The position numbers and the translations under genes are program-made. The notes beneath the pieces were generated by a model that was not told where the DNA came from, made no database searches, and saw only the letters and a program-made list of their open reading frames with translations. Shown one piece after another: positions 17,163-25,955 of a stretch of 64,000 nucleotides of DNA. This DNA is from Planctomycetota bacterium (GTDB taxonomy: Bacteria; Planctomycetota; UBA1135; GCA-002686595), in the NCBI GenBank assembly GCA_029259605.1, contig JAJDEV010000142.1:1-64000 (forward strand). The letters run 5' to 3'. Position 1 is the first letter of the stretch; the number at the start of each line of letters is the position of its first letter.

Positions 17163-18296
17163 ATGCGAGCGACGCGCATCGCGTGGTTATCATACCGCCA
17201 CCCCGCCGTGCTTCGAACGCTACGCAACACCGTTCTGTACTTCGTGCTCGCGGCGGCGACGTTCGTCTGCGTCGCCGGCGTGATCCGCGGGTTCGTGCCG
17301 TGGCCGGTCGGGCTCGGATTGCAGGCGAAGATGGAGTACTACGCCGCGCACGCGGACGAGTACGACACGCTGATCATCGGGTCGAGCCGCACGGTGCGCG
17401 GGCTCGACAATTCGCTGGTCGAGGAGTACCTGGCGGAGGCCGGCGTCGAGCTGCACTCCTTCAACATGGCGGTGGGGGGCATGCGCACGTTCGAGCAGGA
17501 CTTCGTCTTGCACGAGGTGCTCGCGTCGAAACCCGCGTCGCTGCGCCGCATCTTCTTCGAGGGGGGACCGGTCGGGATGGGGCTGCGCGAGGATCACGTG
17601 TTCCGCGCGCCGCCGAACCTCGAGACCGAGCGCGGCGTGTACTGGCATTCGCTCGGCGAGACGCTGAACGTGCTGGGCGCGATCCGCGCGCTGCCGCTAT
17701 CGAGCTGGCGCAAGGTCGAGCTCGCGACGACGCACATTCTGCTCTGCGCTTGGAAGTACTCGAACTACGGAAAGGGCGAGACGATCCTCGAGCGCATCCG
17801 CACCTCGCCGAAGCGTGAGAGGATTCGGGCGGACGCGCTGCGGCGCATCGCCGAGCGGTCGGGGCACGAGGGGCTCGAGCAGGCGACCGGGCGCGAGCGG
17901 TCCAGGGAGATCACGGAGCTGCTCGACGATCCGGCGCCGTTCGACGCGCGCATGCGCGCGATCCCGGAGGAGAACGCGATGCAGGTGCCGTTCGAAACGG
18001 TCCACCTCGGCGTGTACCGCAAGCAGTTCGCCGCGGCCGCGGCGGCGGGCGTCGACCTCGTGTACTTCGTGCCGCCCGGCTACGAGGGCAGTCCGGAGCG
18101 CAGCCGGCTGCACGAGGCGGGCGAGATCCCGGTGCTGCTCGACTTCAACGACCCCGCCAAGTATCCGGAGCTCTTCCGGCTCGACCACCGCTTCGACAAG
18201 GGGCACCTCAACCGCGCGGGCGTCGTGGCGTTCAGCCGCGCGTTCGCGGACGCCGTCGCCGCGCTCGACTCCGGGACGAGAAAGGGCGCCGAGTAG
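17163..18296 (+). CDS. Membrane-anchored SGNH-like protein, MBOAT partner
   Basis: A 377-residue protein with one N-terminal transmembrane helix (about 22-42) and an exported domain. The motif LIIGSSRTVRGLDN places Ser75 at the position of the SGNH nucleophile. A late DKGHLNRAGVVAFSRAFADA offers the Asp/His pair of an AlgJ/AlgX-type O-acetyltransferase partner. It is joined end to end with the MBOAT gene (TAG then ATG). I infer that it receives acyl groups exported by the MBOAT protein and moves them to a polysaccharide. The start could instead be the GTG at 17208 (codon 16). That would leave room for an AT-rich TTATCATACC box between this gene and the divergent glycosyltransferase. Confidence 0.72.
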   Translation: MRATRIAWLSYRHPAVLRTLRNTVLYFVLAAATFVCVAGVIRGFVPWPVGLGLQAKMEYYAAHADEYDTLIIGSSRTVRGLDNSLVEEYLAEAGVELHSFNMAVGGMRTFEQDFVLHEVLASKPASLRRIFFEGGPVGMGLREDHVFRAPPNLETERGVYWHSLGETLNVLGAIRALPLSSWRKVELATTHILLCAWKYSNYGKGETILERIRTSPKRERIRADALRRIAERSGHEGLEQATGRERSREITELLDDPAPFDARMRAIPEENAMQVPFETVHLGVYRKQFAAAAAAGVDLVYFVPPGYEGSPERSRLHEAGEIPVLLDFNDPAKYPELFRLDHRFDKGHLNRAGVVAFSRAFADAVAALDSGTRKGAE

Positions 18297-19706
18297 ATGC
18301 TCTTCACCGAGGCTCGGTTCTTCGCGTTCTTCGCGCTCGTGCTCGGCGTCCACTGGGCGTTGCGCGGGCATCGGGCGCGCAAGTTCTGGCTGCTCGCCGC
18401 GAGCTATGCGTTCTACGCCGGCTGGGACTTTCGCTTCCTGTCGCTGATTCTGACGTCGACGTGCATCGACTACGTCGTCGGTGTGCAGCTCGATCGGACC
18501 GCCGATCCGAAAGCGCGCAAGCGCTGGCTGCGTCTGAGCCTCGCGGGCAACCTCGGGATGCTCGGCGCGTTCAAGTACTTCGGGTTCTTCGTCGAGTCGG
18601 CCGTCGACTTCGCGCAGCTGCTCGGAATGCACGTGTCGCAGCCGACGCTCAACATCATCCTGCCCGTCGGAATCAGCTTCTATACGTTCCAGACGATGAG
18701 CTACACGATCGACGTGTACCGTCGGAACCTGCGCCCCGTCACGGACTTCCCCGACTTCGCGTTGTTCGTCGCGTTCTTCCCGCAGCTCGTCGCGGGCCCG
18801 ATCGTCCGCGCGATCGACTTCCTGCCGCAGCTGACGAAGAAACGCGTGTTCGCGCGCGACGTCGCGGTCCGCGCGAGCCTCTCGCTGTTCCTTTGGGGCT
18901 TCGTCAAGAAGGCGTGCGTCGCCGACAACGTCTCCGAGATCGTCGACCGCCTCTTCGCGAATCCGGAGGCGTTCTCGGCCAGCGGCACGTGGATCTCCGT
19001 CGCGCTCTACCACGTCCAGGTCTACTGCGACTTCTCCGGGTACAGCGACATGGCGATCGCGACGGCCGGGTTGCTCGGGTATCGGCTGACCGAGAACTTC
19101 GACTTCCCGCACTTCGCGCCGAGCATCGGGCTCTTCTGGCGTCGCTGGCACATCAGCCTGACGAGTTGGGTGAAGGACTACGTCTACGTTCCGCTCGGCG
19201 GCGGGCGGGTCGGCTGGGCGCGTCGCATCCGCAACGTGTACGTGGTCATCCTGTCCGTGGCGGTTTGGCACGGCGCGGGGTGGCACTACATCCTGTTCGG
19301 CTTCATGCACGCGACGATGGTCTCCGTCTGCCACTGGTGGAGGCACTCGCGCCTGCGCGCGGGCATCCTGGGCCGCGTGATCGTGCCGATCAGCTGGCCG
19401 CTCACGACGTTCTTCCTGCTCGCCGGGTGGCCGATGTTCCGCGCGGGCACGGTCGCGGAGTCGGCGCCGATCTACCGCACGATGTTCGGCCTCGAGCCGG
19501 GCGGCGCGCGCGGCGTCGATCCCGCCTGGGCTTGGTTCGTGCTCGCCGCGACGGTCGTGCACTTCGCGTTCTACAAGCGCTTCCTCTTCAAGCGCTTCGC
19601 CGCGCTTCCGCACTGGGCGTTCTCGATCGTCTACGGTGGAGCGTGGGCGCTCGTGCTCCCCTGGGTCGCAACGGGGTACAAGCCGTTCATCTACTTCCAG
19701 TTCTGA
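18297..19706 (+). CDS. MBOAT family membrane O-acyltransferase (AlgI-like)
   Basis: A 469-residue polytopic membrane protein of the membrane-bound O-acyltransferase family. It begins MLFTEARFFAFFALVLGVHW, typical of AlgI/DltB relatives. The conserved CDFSGYSDMAIATAGLLGY and FWRRWHISLTSWVKDYVYVPLGG follow, with H285 in the latter. The WHGAGWHYILFGFMHA block carries the invariant histidine at 338. It moves acyl groups, usually acetyl, across the membrane for polysaccharide O-acylation. It directly follows one SGNH gene and overlaps the next by one base (TGATG), forming a compact three-gene unit. Confidence 0.9.
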   Translation: MLFTEARFFAFFALVLGVHWALRGHRARKFWLLAASYAFYAGWDFRFLSLILTSTCIDYVVGVQLDRTADPKARKRWLRLSLAGNLGMLGAFKYFGFFVESAVDFAQLLGMHVSQPTLNIILPVGISFYTFQTMSYTIDVYRRNLRPVTDFPDFALFVAFFPQLVAGPIVRAIDFLPQLTKKRVFARDVAVRASLSLFLWGFVKKACVADNVSEIVDRLFANPEAFSASGTWISVALYHVQVYCDFSGYSDMAIATAGLLGYRLTENFDFPHFAPSIGLFWRRWHISLTSWVKDYVYVPLGGGRVGWARRIRNVYVVILSVAVWHGAGWHYILFGFMHATMVSVCHWWRHSRLRAGILGRVIVPISWPLTTFFLLAGWPMFRAGTVAESAPIYRTMFGLEPGGARGVDPAWAWFVLAATVVHFAFYKRFLFKRFAALPHWAFSIVYGGAWALVLPWVATGYKPFIYFQF

Positions 19707-20845
19707 TGACCCGCCTGCGCAACAAACTGCTCGTCGCGGCGCTGTCGCTGCTCGTGCCGCTCGCCGTCGTCGAGCTCGGCCTGCGCATCGCCGGCTACGA
19801 TCCGTTCGGGGACATGCTCTCCGGCATGCGGGACGAACCGGGCGAGCTCCTCTCGAAGGACTTCCTGCGCGAGTCGGATGACGAGGTGCTCGTGTACGAG
19901 CTCGCGCCGAACGCGAAGACGCACGCGTGGGAGGCGGACATCGAGACCAACGCCTACGGCTTTCGCGATCGAGAGTACGCGCTCGAGAAGCCGGCGGGCG
20001 TCGAGCGCATCGTCGCGCTCGGGGACTCGGCGACCTTCGGCGTGAAGCTCGCGCCCGAGGTGCTGTGGCCCGAGCTGCTGGAGGCGCGCAGCCCGCTGGG
20101 CGACACGCCGCTCGAGGTCCTGAACCTGGGCATCGTCGGCTACGACGCGCTCGAGGAGGTGGCCTTCTTCGAGCGCGTCGGCGCGCAGTTCGCGCCTGAC
20201 CTCGTCATCGTCGCGCTGCACATCAACGACCTCGGCTACGCGTCGCCGACGCGCGAGTACATCCAACGCGTCAGCACCTACGGCTCGCCGTGGTACCGAG
20301 TTCGGCTGCTGCAGTTCGTTCGCTCGCGGCTCGATGCGTTGTCGGTCGCGCGACAGCAGAAGCGCCTCGCCAGCGACGAGGTCTTCGTGACCGAGAACGC
20401 GCGCTGGATCACGCCACTCGACGCGGACGACCCGCAGATCGCGCGCATCGACGCGTTCGCCGCGAACTACGCCGCTGCCGGCCTCCCCGGCGAACACCGC
20501 TACGTGAAGTGGTTCGGTTCACGCGAGCGCGTCGGCAAGCTGCGCTTCGCGTTCGAGCGCCTCGCACACCTCGGCGAACGCGACGGCTTCGAGGTCGCCG
20601 TGTTCTGTGTCCCGTGGCTGGGGGACGCCGGCAACGAGGCCATCTACGACGCGGCCTACGAAATCGCGCGCGCCGAGGCCGAGCACGCCGGCTTCGCATT
20701 CGTGCCCGTGGTGCACGAATCGCGCTCCGCCGGTCACGACGACCTGCGCATCGACAAGCGCGACTTCGGACATCCGAACGCGCGCGGTCACAGGATCATC
20801 GCGAACGTGCTCGCCGACTGGTTGCGCGCGCACCTCGCCCGTTAG
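19706..20845 (+). CDS. SGNH/GDSL-type hydrolase, membrane anchored
   Basis: A 379-residue protein with an N-terminal hydrophobic anchor (residues 8-23). Block I is IVALGDSATFGVKL (Ser108). VALHINDLGYAS supplies the asparagine block, and a late KRDFGHPNARGHRIIANVLADWL supplies the Asp/His pair, so all SGNH blocks look intact. Such enzymes hydrolyse or transfer esters on carbohydrates. The ATG at 19706 overlaps the MBOAT stop. With the MBOAT and the upstream SGNH-like protein it probably forms an exopolysaccharide or envelope O-acylation system. Its strict GDS motif, against GSS in the first partner, suggests distinct roles, perhaps esterase versus transferase. Confidence 0.82.
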   Translation: MTRLRNKLLVAALSLLVPLAVVELGLRIAGYDPFGDMLSGMRDEPGELLSKDFLRESDDEVLVYELAPNAKTHAWEADIETNAYGFRDREYALEKPAGVERIVALGDSATFGVKLAPEVLWPELLEARSPLGDTPLEVLNLGIVGYDALEEVAFFERVGAQFAPDLVIVALHINDLGYASPTREYIQRVSTYGSPWYRVRLLQFVRSRLDALSVARQQKRLASDEVFVTENARWITPLDADDPQIARIDAFAANYAAAGLPGEHRYVKWFGSRERVGKLRFAFERLAHLGERDGFEVAVFCVPWLGDAGNEAIYDAAYEIARAEAEHAGFAFVPVVHESRSAGHDDLRIDKRDFGHPNARGHRIIANVLADWLRAHLAR

Positions 20846-20851
20846 GCCGCG

Positions 20852-22252
20852 CTACTCCGCGTAGCCGAGGGAGCGCAGTTCCTCGAGCGTTGCCGCGTCG
20901 CGCTCGCCGCCGGGTTGGTCGGACTTCGCGCCCGGCGCCTCGCGCGTGCTCGCCTCGAGCAGCGCATCCAGCGCCGCGCGCAGCTCGGCCACGCGCGCGG
21001 GGTCCTGCGCCGCGAGGTCGTCGCGCTCGTCGGGATCGTCACCGACGCGGTAGTACTCGACGGAGCCGTCGTCGCCGACGATCAGCTTGTCGCCGGCGAC
21101 GCACACGGCCCACAGCCGGCGCTTGAAGCGCGCGACCGCCTCGCTCTCCGCGAGCGTTGCGCCCATCGCGCGCAGCGCCTGCTCCGGATACCCGTAGCTG
21201 AGCAGCAGGGGCCGCGCGGGATCGATCGTCGCGCGCGCGAGGTCGACGCCCTGCGAGTCCGGCGCGCGCACGCCCGCGACCGCGAGCAGCGTCGGGAACA
21301 GGTCGTGGACCTGGACCGGATCGTCGTAGCGCCCGGCGGCGAAGGTCGCGGGATGGCGCACGATGAGCGGGACACGCGTGGTCGAGTCGTAGAGGTTGAA
21401 CACGTGGTCGACGAGCCCGTGATCGCCGAAGTTCTCGCCGTGATCCGAGGTGATGACGACGAGCGTCTCGTCCAGGAGCTCGCGCGCAGCGAGCACGTCG
21501 ATCAACTCGCCGACGATCGCGTCCGCGTACAAGAGTTCGCCGTCGTACCGCTCGCTCAGCGTGTCGAGGTCCTCCTGCGTGAGCTCGACCTCGCCCGCGA
21601 AGAACGCGCGCCAACGGTTGGTTTGCTGCGTGTTGTCGGGGTGCGAGCGGAAGGTGTCGAGGTACGGACCGGAGGTGTAGGGCGAGTGCGGCTCGATCAG
21701 GTTGACGAAGGCGAAGAACGGCGCGTCGTCCGCGTCGACGAATGCCTCCAGTTGTTCGATCGCGGCGTGCGGCCCGCCCTCGCTCGCGGCCGGCTTGCGA
21801 TCCTTGCGCCAGGTCTCGTGATACTCGTCGAAGCCCTGCGCGAAGCCCAGCTCGGCGCGGACCATGGGGTTGCCCGCGATGCCCGCCGTGCGGAAGCCGG
21901 CGTCGCGCAACACTTCGGCGAGCGTGACGAGCGCTTCGGGCAGCTCCCACGCCTCCTGCGTGACGTGATGCGCGGCCGGATAGAGGCCCGTGAACAGCGA
22001 CGCGTGGGCGGCGCACGTCCACGCGCTCGTCGAGTGGGCGTTCGTGTAGACGGCCGAGCTCTCGGCCAGCGCGTCGATCGACGGCGTCGTCTTCCGTCCG
22101 TAGCCGTAGGTCGACAGCCGGTCCTGACGCGTCGTGTCGATCACGATCAGGAGCACGTTCGGTCGCGGGTCCGCGGGCGCGCCGGAGCAGCTCGGCACGA
22201 GGCCGAGGCATACGGTGAGCAAGAGCGCGGAGCGACGGGACGGAGTGAGCAT
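20852..22252 (-). CDS. Sulfatase-fold lipoprotein (alkaline phosphatase superfamily)
   Basis: A 466-residue exported lipoprotein (lipobox-like VPSC, Cys22). The fold signatures are present: NVLLIVIDTTRQDRLSTYGY with D39 for the metal site, and VVITSDHGENFGDHG with D270/H271. The nucleophile region reads SAWTCAAHASLFTGLYP. Aligned with classical C-x-P-S-R motifs, the catalytic position falls on Thr79, with Cys80 one residue later. Formylglycine sulfatases need Cys or Ser there, whereas lipoteichoic-acid-synthase-type enzymes use Thr. It may therefore be a phosphodiesterase or phosphotransferase, or use Cys80 in an unusual register. The ATG at 22250-22252 follows the amidase stop by nine bases, indicating an operon. 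Confidence 0.8.
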   Translation of the reverse strand: MLTPSRRSALLLTVCLGLVPSCSGAPADPRPNVLLIVIDTTRQDRLSTYGYGRKTTPSIDALAESSAVYTNAHSTSAWTCAAHASLFTGLYPAAHHVTQEAWELPEALVTLAEVLRDAGFRTAGIAGNPMVRAELGFAQGFDEYHETWRKDRKPAASEGGPHAAIEQLEAFVDADDAPFFAFVNLIEPHSPYTSGPYLDTFRSHPDNTQQTNRWRAFFAGEVELTQEDLDTLSERYDGELLYADAIVGELIDVLAARELLDETLVVITSDHGENFGDHGLVDHVFNLYDSTTRVPLIVRHPATFAAGRYDDPVQVHDLFPTLLAVAGVRAPDSQGVDLARATIDPARPLLLSYGYPEQALRAMGATLAESEAVARFKRRLWAVCVAGDKLIVGDDGSVEYYRVGDDPDERDDLAAQDPARVAELRAALDALLEASTREAPGAKSDQPGGERDAATLEELRSLGYAE

Positions 22253-22261
22253 CGTGTGTGG

Positions 22262-23896
22262 TTAGAGATCGGGATGACGGTCTTCGTAGTCCGTGGTCGC
22301 CTGCCAGCGCTCGACGATGCGCAGCACACGTGCGTCCTCGAACAGCCGACCCGTGAACGAGACGCTGGTCGGCGTGCCGTCCTCCCGGAAGCCGCACGGG
22401 GCGACGACCGTCGGGTGTCCCGTGAGGTTCGTCATCGTGAGGAGCCCCGCGGCAAAGCTCGGATGCACGCAGGCTTCGACCCCCGCCAGCGCCTGCTCGA
22501 ACTCGATCATCAGCCGCGTGCGCAGCCGGTTGGCCCGCAGATAGTCGACCGCCGGGATCAGGCGCGAGTGGCGGAAGATGTTCGGCCACGCGCCGCGCGA
22601 TTGGCGGACGAGGAGGTCGTCCGCGTCGCCCGCCGAGAACTCGTCGAACGCCGAAGCGGCCTCGGCGGACAGGAGGAAGACCATCGACTGCACCGGATAA
22701 TCGGGTAGCTCGATCGGAACGAGGTCGAGCTCGAGGATGCGCAGTTCCTCGAGCACGGACGCGTACGCCTCGTCGTTCTCGAGCTCCTGCAGATACCCGA
22801 CGCGCAGCCCTTCGATCGATGCGTCGCGATCGTCCAACTCGAAGGCCGCGTCAACCGTCGTCGGATCGCGCGGATCCGCGCCGTGAACGACGTCGAACAC
22901 GAGCGCGGCGTCCCGCGCCGAGCGCGCCATCGGGCCGAGCTTGTCCATCGACCAAGACAACGTCATCGCGCCGAAGCGGCTCACGCGCCCGAAGGTCGGC
23001 CGCAGCGACGAGTTGCCGCACGCCGTCGACGGCGACACGATCGAGCCGAGCGTCTCGGAGCCGATGCCGAACGTCGCGCAACCCGCCGCGACCGCGGACG
23101 CGGGTCCCGCCGAGGAGCCGCTCGAACCCTGGTCGAGCTTCCACGGGTTGTTCGTGCGACCGCCGAACCAGACGTCGCCCATGGCGAGCGCGCCGAGCGT
23201 CACCTTGGCGATGAGGATCGCGCCGGCGTCGTCGAGCCGCTCGACCACGGCCGCGTCGACGTCGAGCACCCGCTCCGCGAACGGCGCGGCGCCCCAGGTC
23301 GTCGGCGCACCGCGCACGGCGAGCAGGTCCTTCGCCACCCACGGGATGCCGTGCAGCGTTCCGCGCGACGTACCCGCGGCGAGTTCGGCGTCCAGCACGC
23401 GCGCCTGTGCGAGCGCGCGCTCCGCGGTCAGCGTGATCACGCACGCGAGCCGCGCGTCGAGCCGGGTGAGGCGAGCGAGGAACATCTCCGTGAGCTCGAC
23501 ACAACTCACGACGCGATGGTCGAGGTAGGCGCGCAGCTCGGGGATGGACTTGAAGGCGAGCGCTTCGAGCTTCGCCGGGCGCGCCGGTGCGGTGCCCGTC
23601 GCGGGGAGCGTGGACGTGCGCGATGCACGGGCGGGTGTCGTGCCTACGCGCTGCGCGCGCGACGGCAGGAAGTACAGCGCCGGCTCGAGTCCGTTCTCGA
23701 GCGGAATGCCGCGCAGTCGCTCGAACGACGCCAGGTTCTCGCGCACGTCGTCGAGCATCAGCTCGAGCTCGTGCGCGTCGAACGACGCGCCGACGACGCG
23801 CGCGGCCGCCGCGATGTCGCCCGTCGACAGGTCGTCGTCGGCGGCCGGCGCTGCCTGGGCAGCGAGCGAGAACGCGAGTGCGATCGAGGTCAGCAT
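22262..23896 (-). CDS. Exported amidase signature enzyme
   Basis: A 544-residue protein with a short signal peptide (residues 1-19, LAAQAAPAA) and a linker region before the amidase signature domain (from about 110). Catalytic elements are Lys189 in HGIPWVAKDLL, the cis-Ser region QGSSGSSAGPASA (258-262), and the nucleophile Ser285 in GSETLGSIVSPS. The family hydrolyses amides in many substrates; a secreted form could act on peptide, wall or amide nutrients. The start ATG at 23894-23896 is the one that includes the signal peptide. It is the first gene of the operon with the sulfatase-fold lipoprotein. Confidence 0.85.
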   Translation of the reverse strand: MLTSIALAFSLAAQAAPAADDDLSTGDIAAAARVVGASFDAHELELMLDDVRENLASFERLRGIPLENGLEPALYFLPSRAQRVGTTPARASRTSTLPATGTAPARPAKLEALAFKSIPELRAYLDHRVVSCVELTEMFLARLTRLDARLACVITLTAERALAQARVLDAELAAGTSRGTLHGIPWVAKDLLAVRGAPTTWGAAPFAERVLDVDAAVVERLDDAGAILIAKVTLGALAMGDVWFGGRTNNPWKLDQGSSGSSAGPASAVAAGCATFGIGSETLGSIVSPSTACGNSSLRPTFGRVSRFGAMTLSWSMDKLGPMARSARDAALVFDVVHGADPRDPTTVDAAFELDDRDASIEGLRVGYLQELENDEAYASVLEELRILELDLVPIELPDYPVQSMVFLLSAEAASAFDEFSAGDADDLLVRQSRGAWPNIFRHSRLIPAVDYLRANRLRTRLMIEFEQALAGVEACVHPSFAAGLLTMTNLTGHPTVVAPCGFREDGTPTSVSFTGRLFEDARVLRIVERWQATTDYEDRHPDL

Positions 23897-24050
23897 GGGC
23901 CCCTCCGGGGGAGCGTCATCCTACGCGCGGCGTCGCGGTGCCGACACGCGCGTTCCCGCGACGAATCGAGGGGTTTCGCGCGGCGCGCTGTCGGGCCGCG
24001 GGCGGCGATCTGATAGAACACTCGCCCCCTTCTCCGAACGGCCCCTCCCC

Positions 24051-24872
24051 ATGACGCTCAACTCTCCCGAAGTCCTGCCGAACGGCAGGGTGAGCTACGC
24101 GACCGGCGACGGCATCGCGCTCCTCACGCTGACGAACCCGCCCGCGAACGGTTACTCGTACGAGATGATGCGCGACCTCGACGAGGCGATCGTGCGCGCG
24201 CGCTTCGACACGGCGGTCCAGGTGCTCGTGCTGGCCGGCGAGGGGGAGAAGTTCTTCTGCGCCGGCGCCGACATCTCGATGCTGAACGACGTCACGCCGG
24301 AGTTCAAATACGCGTTCTGCCTGCACGCGAACGAGACGATGCTGCGCCTCGAGCACACGCCCAAGCTCGTGATCGCCGCGCTCGGCGGACACTGCGTCGG
24401 CGGCGGACTCGAGATCGCGCTGGCCGCCGACCTGCGCGTCGCGCGTCGCGGACACGGCAAGTGCGGCCTGCCGGAGATCGCGCTCGGCGTGTTGCCGGGC
24501 ACGGGCGGCACGCAGCGTCTCGCACGCATCGTCGGCAAGTCGAAGGCGATCGAGCTGATGGCGACGGGCGACCTCTTCGACTTCGAGACCGCGGAGCGGC
24601 TCGGCATCGTGAGCAAGCTGGTCGACGCGGACGACGACGCGGCGTTCCTCGGGCAGGTGCTCGACTACGCGCGCTCCTTCACGAGCCCGGGCAAGGCGGC
24701 GATGAGCGTCGGACACATCAAGCGCGCCGTGCAGACCGGCGCGGAGCTGCCGCTCGAGGCGGGCCTCGCGCTCGAGCGCGAGCTGCAGGCCAAGCTCTTC
24801 GCGAGCGACGACGCGCGCGAGGGCATCGCGGCCTTCGTCGAGAAGCGCAAGCCCGAGTTCAAGGGACGCTAG
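24051..24872 (+). CDS. Enoyl-CoA hydratase/isomerase family protein
   Basis: A 273-residue crotonase-fold protein. KFFCAGADISML and LGGHCVGGGLEIALAADLRVA form the oxyanion-hole regions. GLPEIALGVLPGTGGTQRLARIVG carries the two-glutamate region of true hydratases. It adds water to trans-2-enoyl-CoA. It is followed four bases later by an MDR reductase gene and then by a 3-hydroxyacyl-CoA dehydrogenase, which fits fatty-acid or butyrate/hydroxybutyrate metabolism. The ATG at 24051 is the only start near the family N-terminus. Upstream GATAGAAC at about 24012 could be part of a promoter. Chain-length preference is unknown. Confidence 0.88.
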   Translation: MTLNSPEVLPNGRVSYATGDGIALLTLTNPPANGYSYEMMRDLDEAIVRARFDTAVQVLVLAGEGEKFFCAGADISMLNDVTPEFKYAFCLHANETMLRLEHTPKLVIAALGGHCVGGGLEIALAADLRVARRGHGKCGLPEIALGVLPGTGGTQRLARIVGKSKAIELMATGDLFDFETAERLGIVSKLVDADDDAAFLGQVLDYARSFTSPGKAAMSVGHIKRAVQTGAELPLEAGLALERELQAKLFASDDAREGIAAFVEKRKPEFKGR

Positions 24873-24876
24873 CGCG

Positions 24877-25926
24877 ATGACGGACAGGATGCAGGCCGTG
24901 CGCATCCACGCGCACGGCGGTCCCGAGGTGCTCGCCCTCGACGACGTGCCGCGCCCGGAAGCGGCGCCGGGGCAGGCGCTCGTGCGCGTGTTGGGTGTAT
25001 CGATCAATCACCTCGACCTGTGGGTGCGGCGCGGGATGCCCGGCTTCCCGATCGAGTTTCCGCGCACGCTCGGTTGCGACGGCACGGGCGAGATCGTCGC
25101 GCTCGGCGAGGGCGTGCCTACGTCACTCGCGGTCGGACAGCGCGTCGTGCTCGAGCCCGGCTACACGACGAGCGAGTCGCCCGAGGTGCTCGCGGGCAAC
25201 GATCACCTCGCACGCGACTACGGCGTGCGCGGTGAGCACTCCGACGGCTTCGCGGCCGAGTACGTCGCGCTCGACGCGCGCTACTGCCTGCCGCTGCCCG
25301 ACGGCGTCGATCCCGTGCAGGCGGCCGCCGTGCCGCTCGTGTTTCTGACGGCGTGGGGGATGCTCGTGACGCGCGCGGCGTTGCGCGCCGGCGAGACCGT
25401 GCTCGTGCTCGGCGGAGCGAGCGGCGTCGGCTCGGCCGCGATCCAGATCGCGAAGGACCTCGGCGCGACCGTGATCGCGACCGCGGGAAGCGACGCCAAG
25501 CGCTCGCTCGCCACCGAGCTCGGCGCGGATCACGTCGTCGACCATCGCGCGGACGATTGGGGCAAGCAGGTCAAGGCGCTGACCGATCGCCGCGGCGTCG
25601 ACGTCGTCTTCGAGCACGTCGGCCCCGCGACTTGGAAGACGTCCATGGCGTGCATGGCACCCGGCGCGCGGCTCGTCACGTGCGGCGGCACGACCGGCCC
25701 GAAGGTCGAGATTCTGCTGCCGCATCTCTTCATCAAGAACCTCAGCGTGATGGGTTCGACGATGGGGCCGCGCTCCGCGCTGCATGACATCTTCGCGCGC
25801 GTGGCGAGCGGGGCTTTTCGGCCCGTCGTCCACCGCGTCATGCCGATGTCCGCGGTGGGCGAAGCGCATCGGCTGCTCGAAGGGCGCGAGGTCGTCGGCA
25901 AGATCGTCCTCACCCCCGGAACCTGA
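24877..25926 (+). CDS. Zinc-binding-type alcohol dehydrogenase / quinone oxidoreductase (MDR)
   Basis: A 349-residue medium-chain dehydrogenase/reductase. The N-terminal GroES-like domain contains HGGPEVLALDDVPRPEAAPGQALVRV and FPRTLGCDGTGEIVALG. The Rossmann domain has VLVLGGASGVGSAAIQIAKDLGATVIAT. The cysteine ladder of zinc-dependent alcohol dehydrogenases is not evident, so quinone-oxidoreductase or crotonyl-CoA-reductase-like activity with NADPH is more likely. It starts four bases after the hydratase stop and lies 29 bases before the 3-hydroxyacyl-CoA dehydrogenase gene. It is therefore probably part of the same acyl-CoA pathway. Confidence 0.82.
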   Translation: MTDRMQAVRIHAHGGPEVLALDDVPRPEAAPGQALVRVLGVSINHLDLWVRRGMPGFPIEFPRTLGCDGTGEIVALGEGVPTSLAVGQRVVLEPGYTTSESPEVLAGNDHLARDYGVRGEHSDGFAAEYVALDARYCLPLPDGVDPVQAAAVPLVFLTAWGMLVTRAALRAGETVLVLGGASGVGSAAIQIAKDLGATVIATAGSDAKRSLATELGADHVVDHRADDWGKQVKALTDRRGVDVVFEHVGPATWKTSMACMAPGARLVTCGGTTGPKVEILLPHLFIKNLSVMGSTMGPRSALHDIFARVASGAFRPVVHRVMPMSAVGEAHRLLEGREVVGKIVLTPGT

Positions 25927-25955
25927 CAACCAACCACACTCCCGAGAAACAACGG

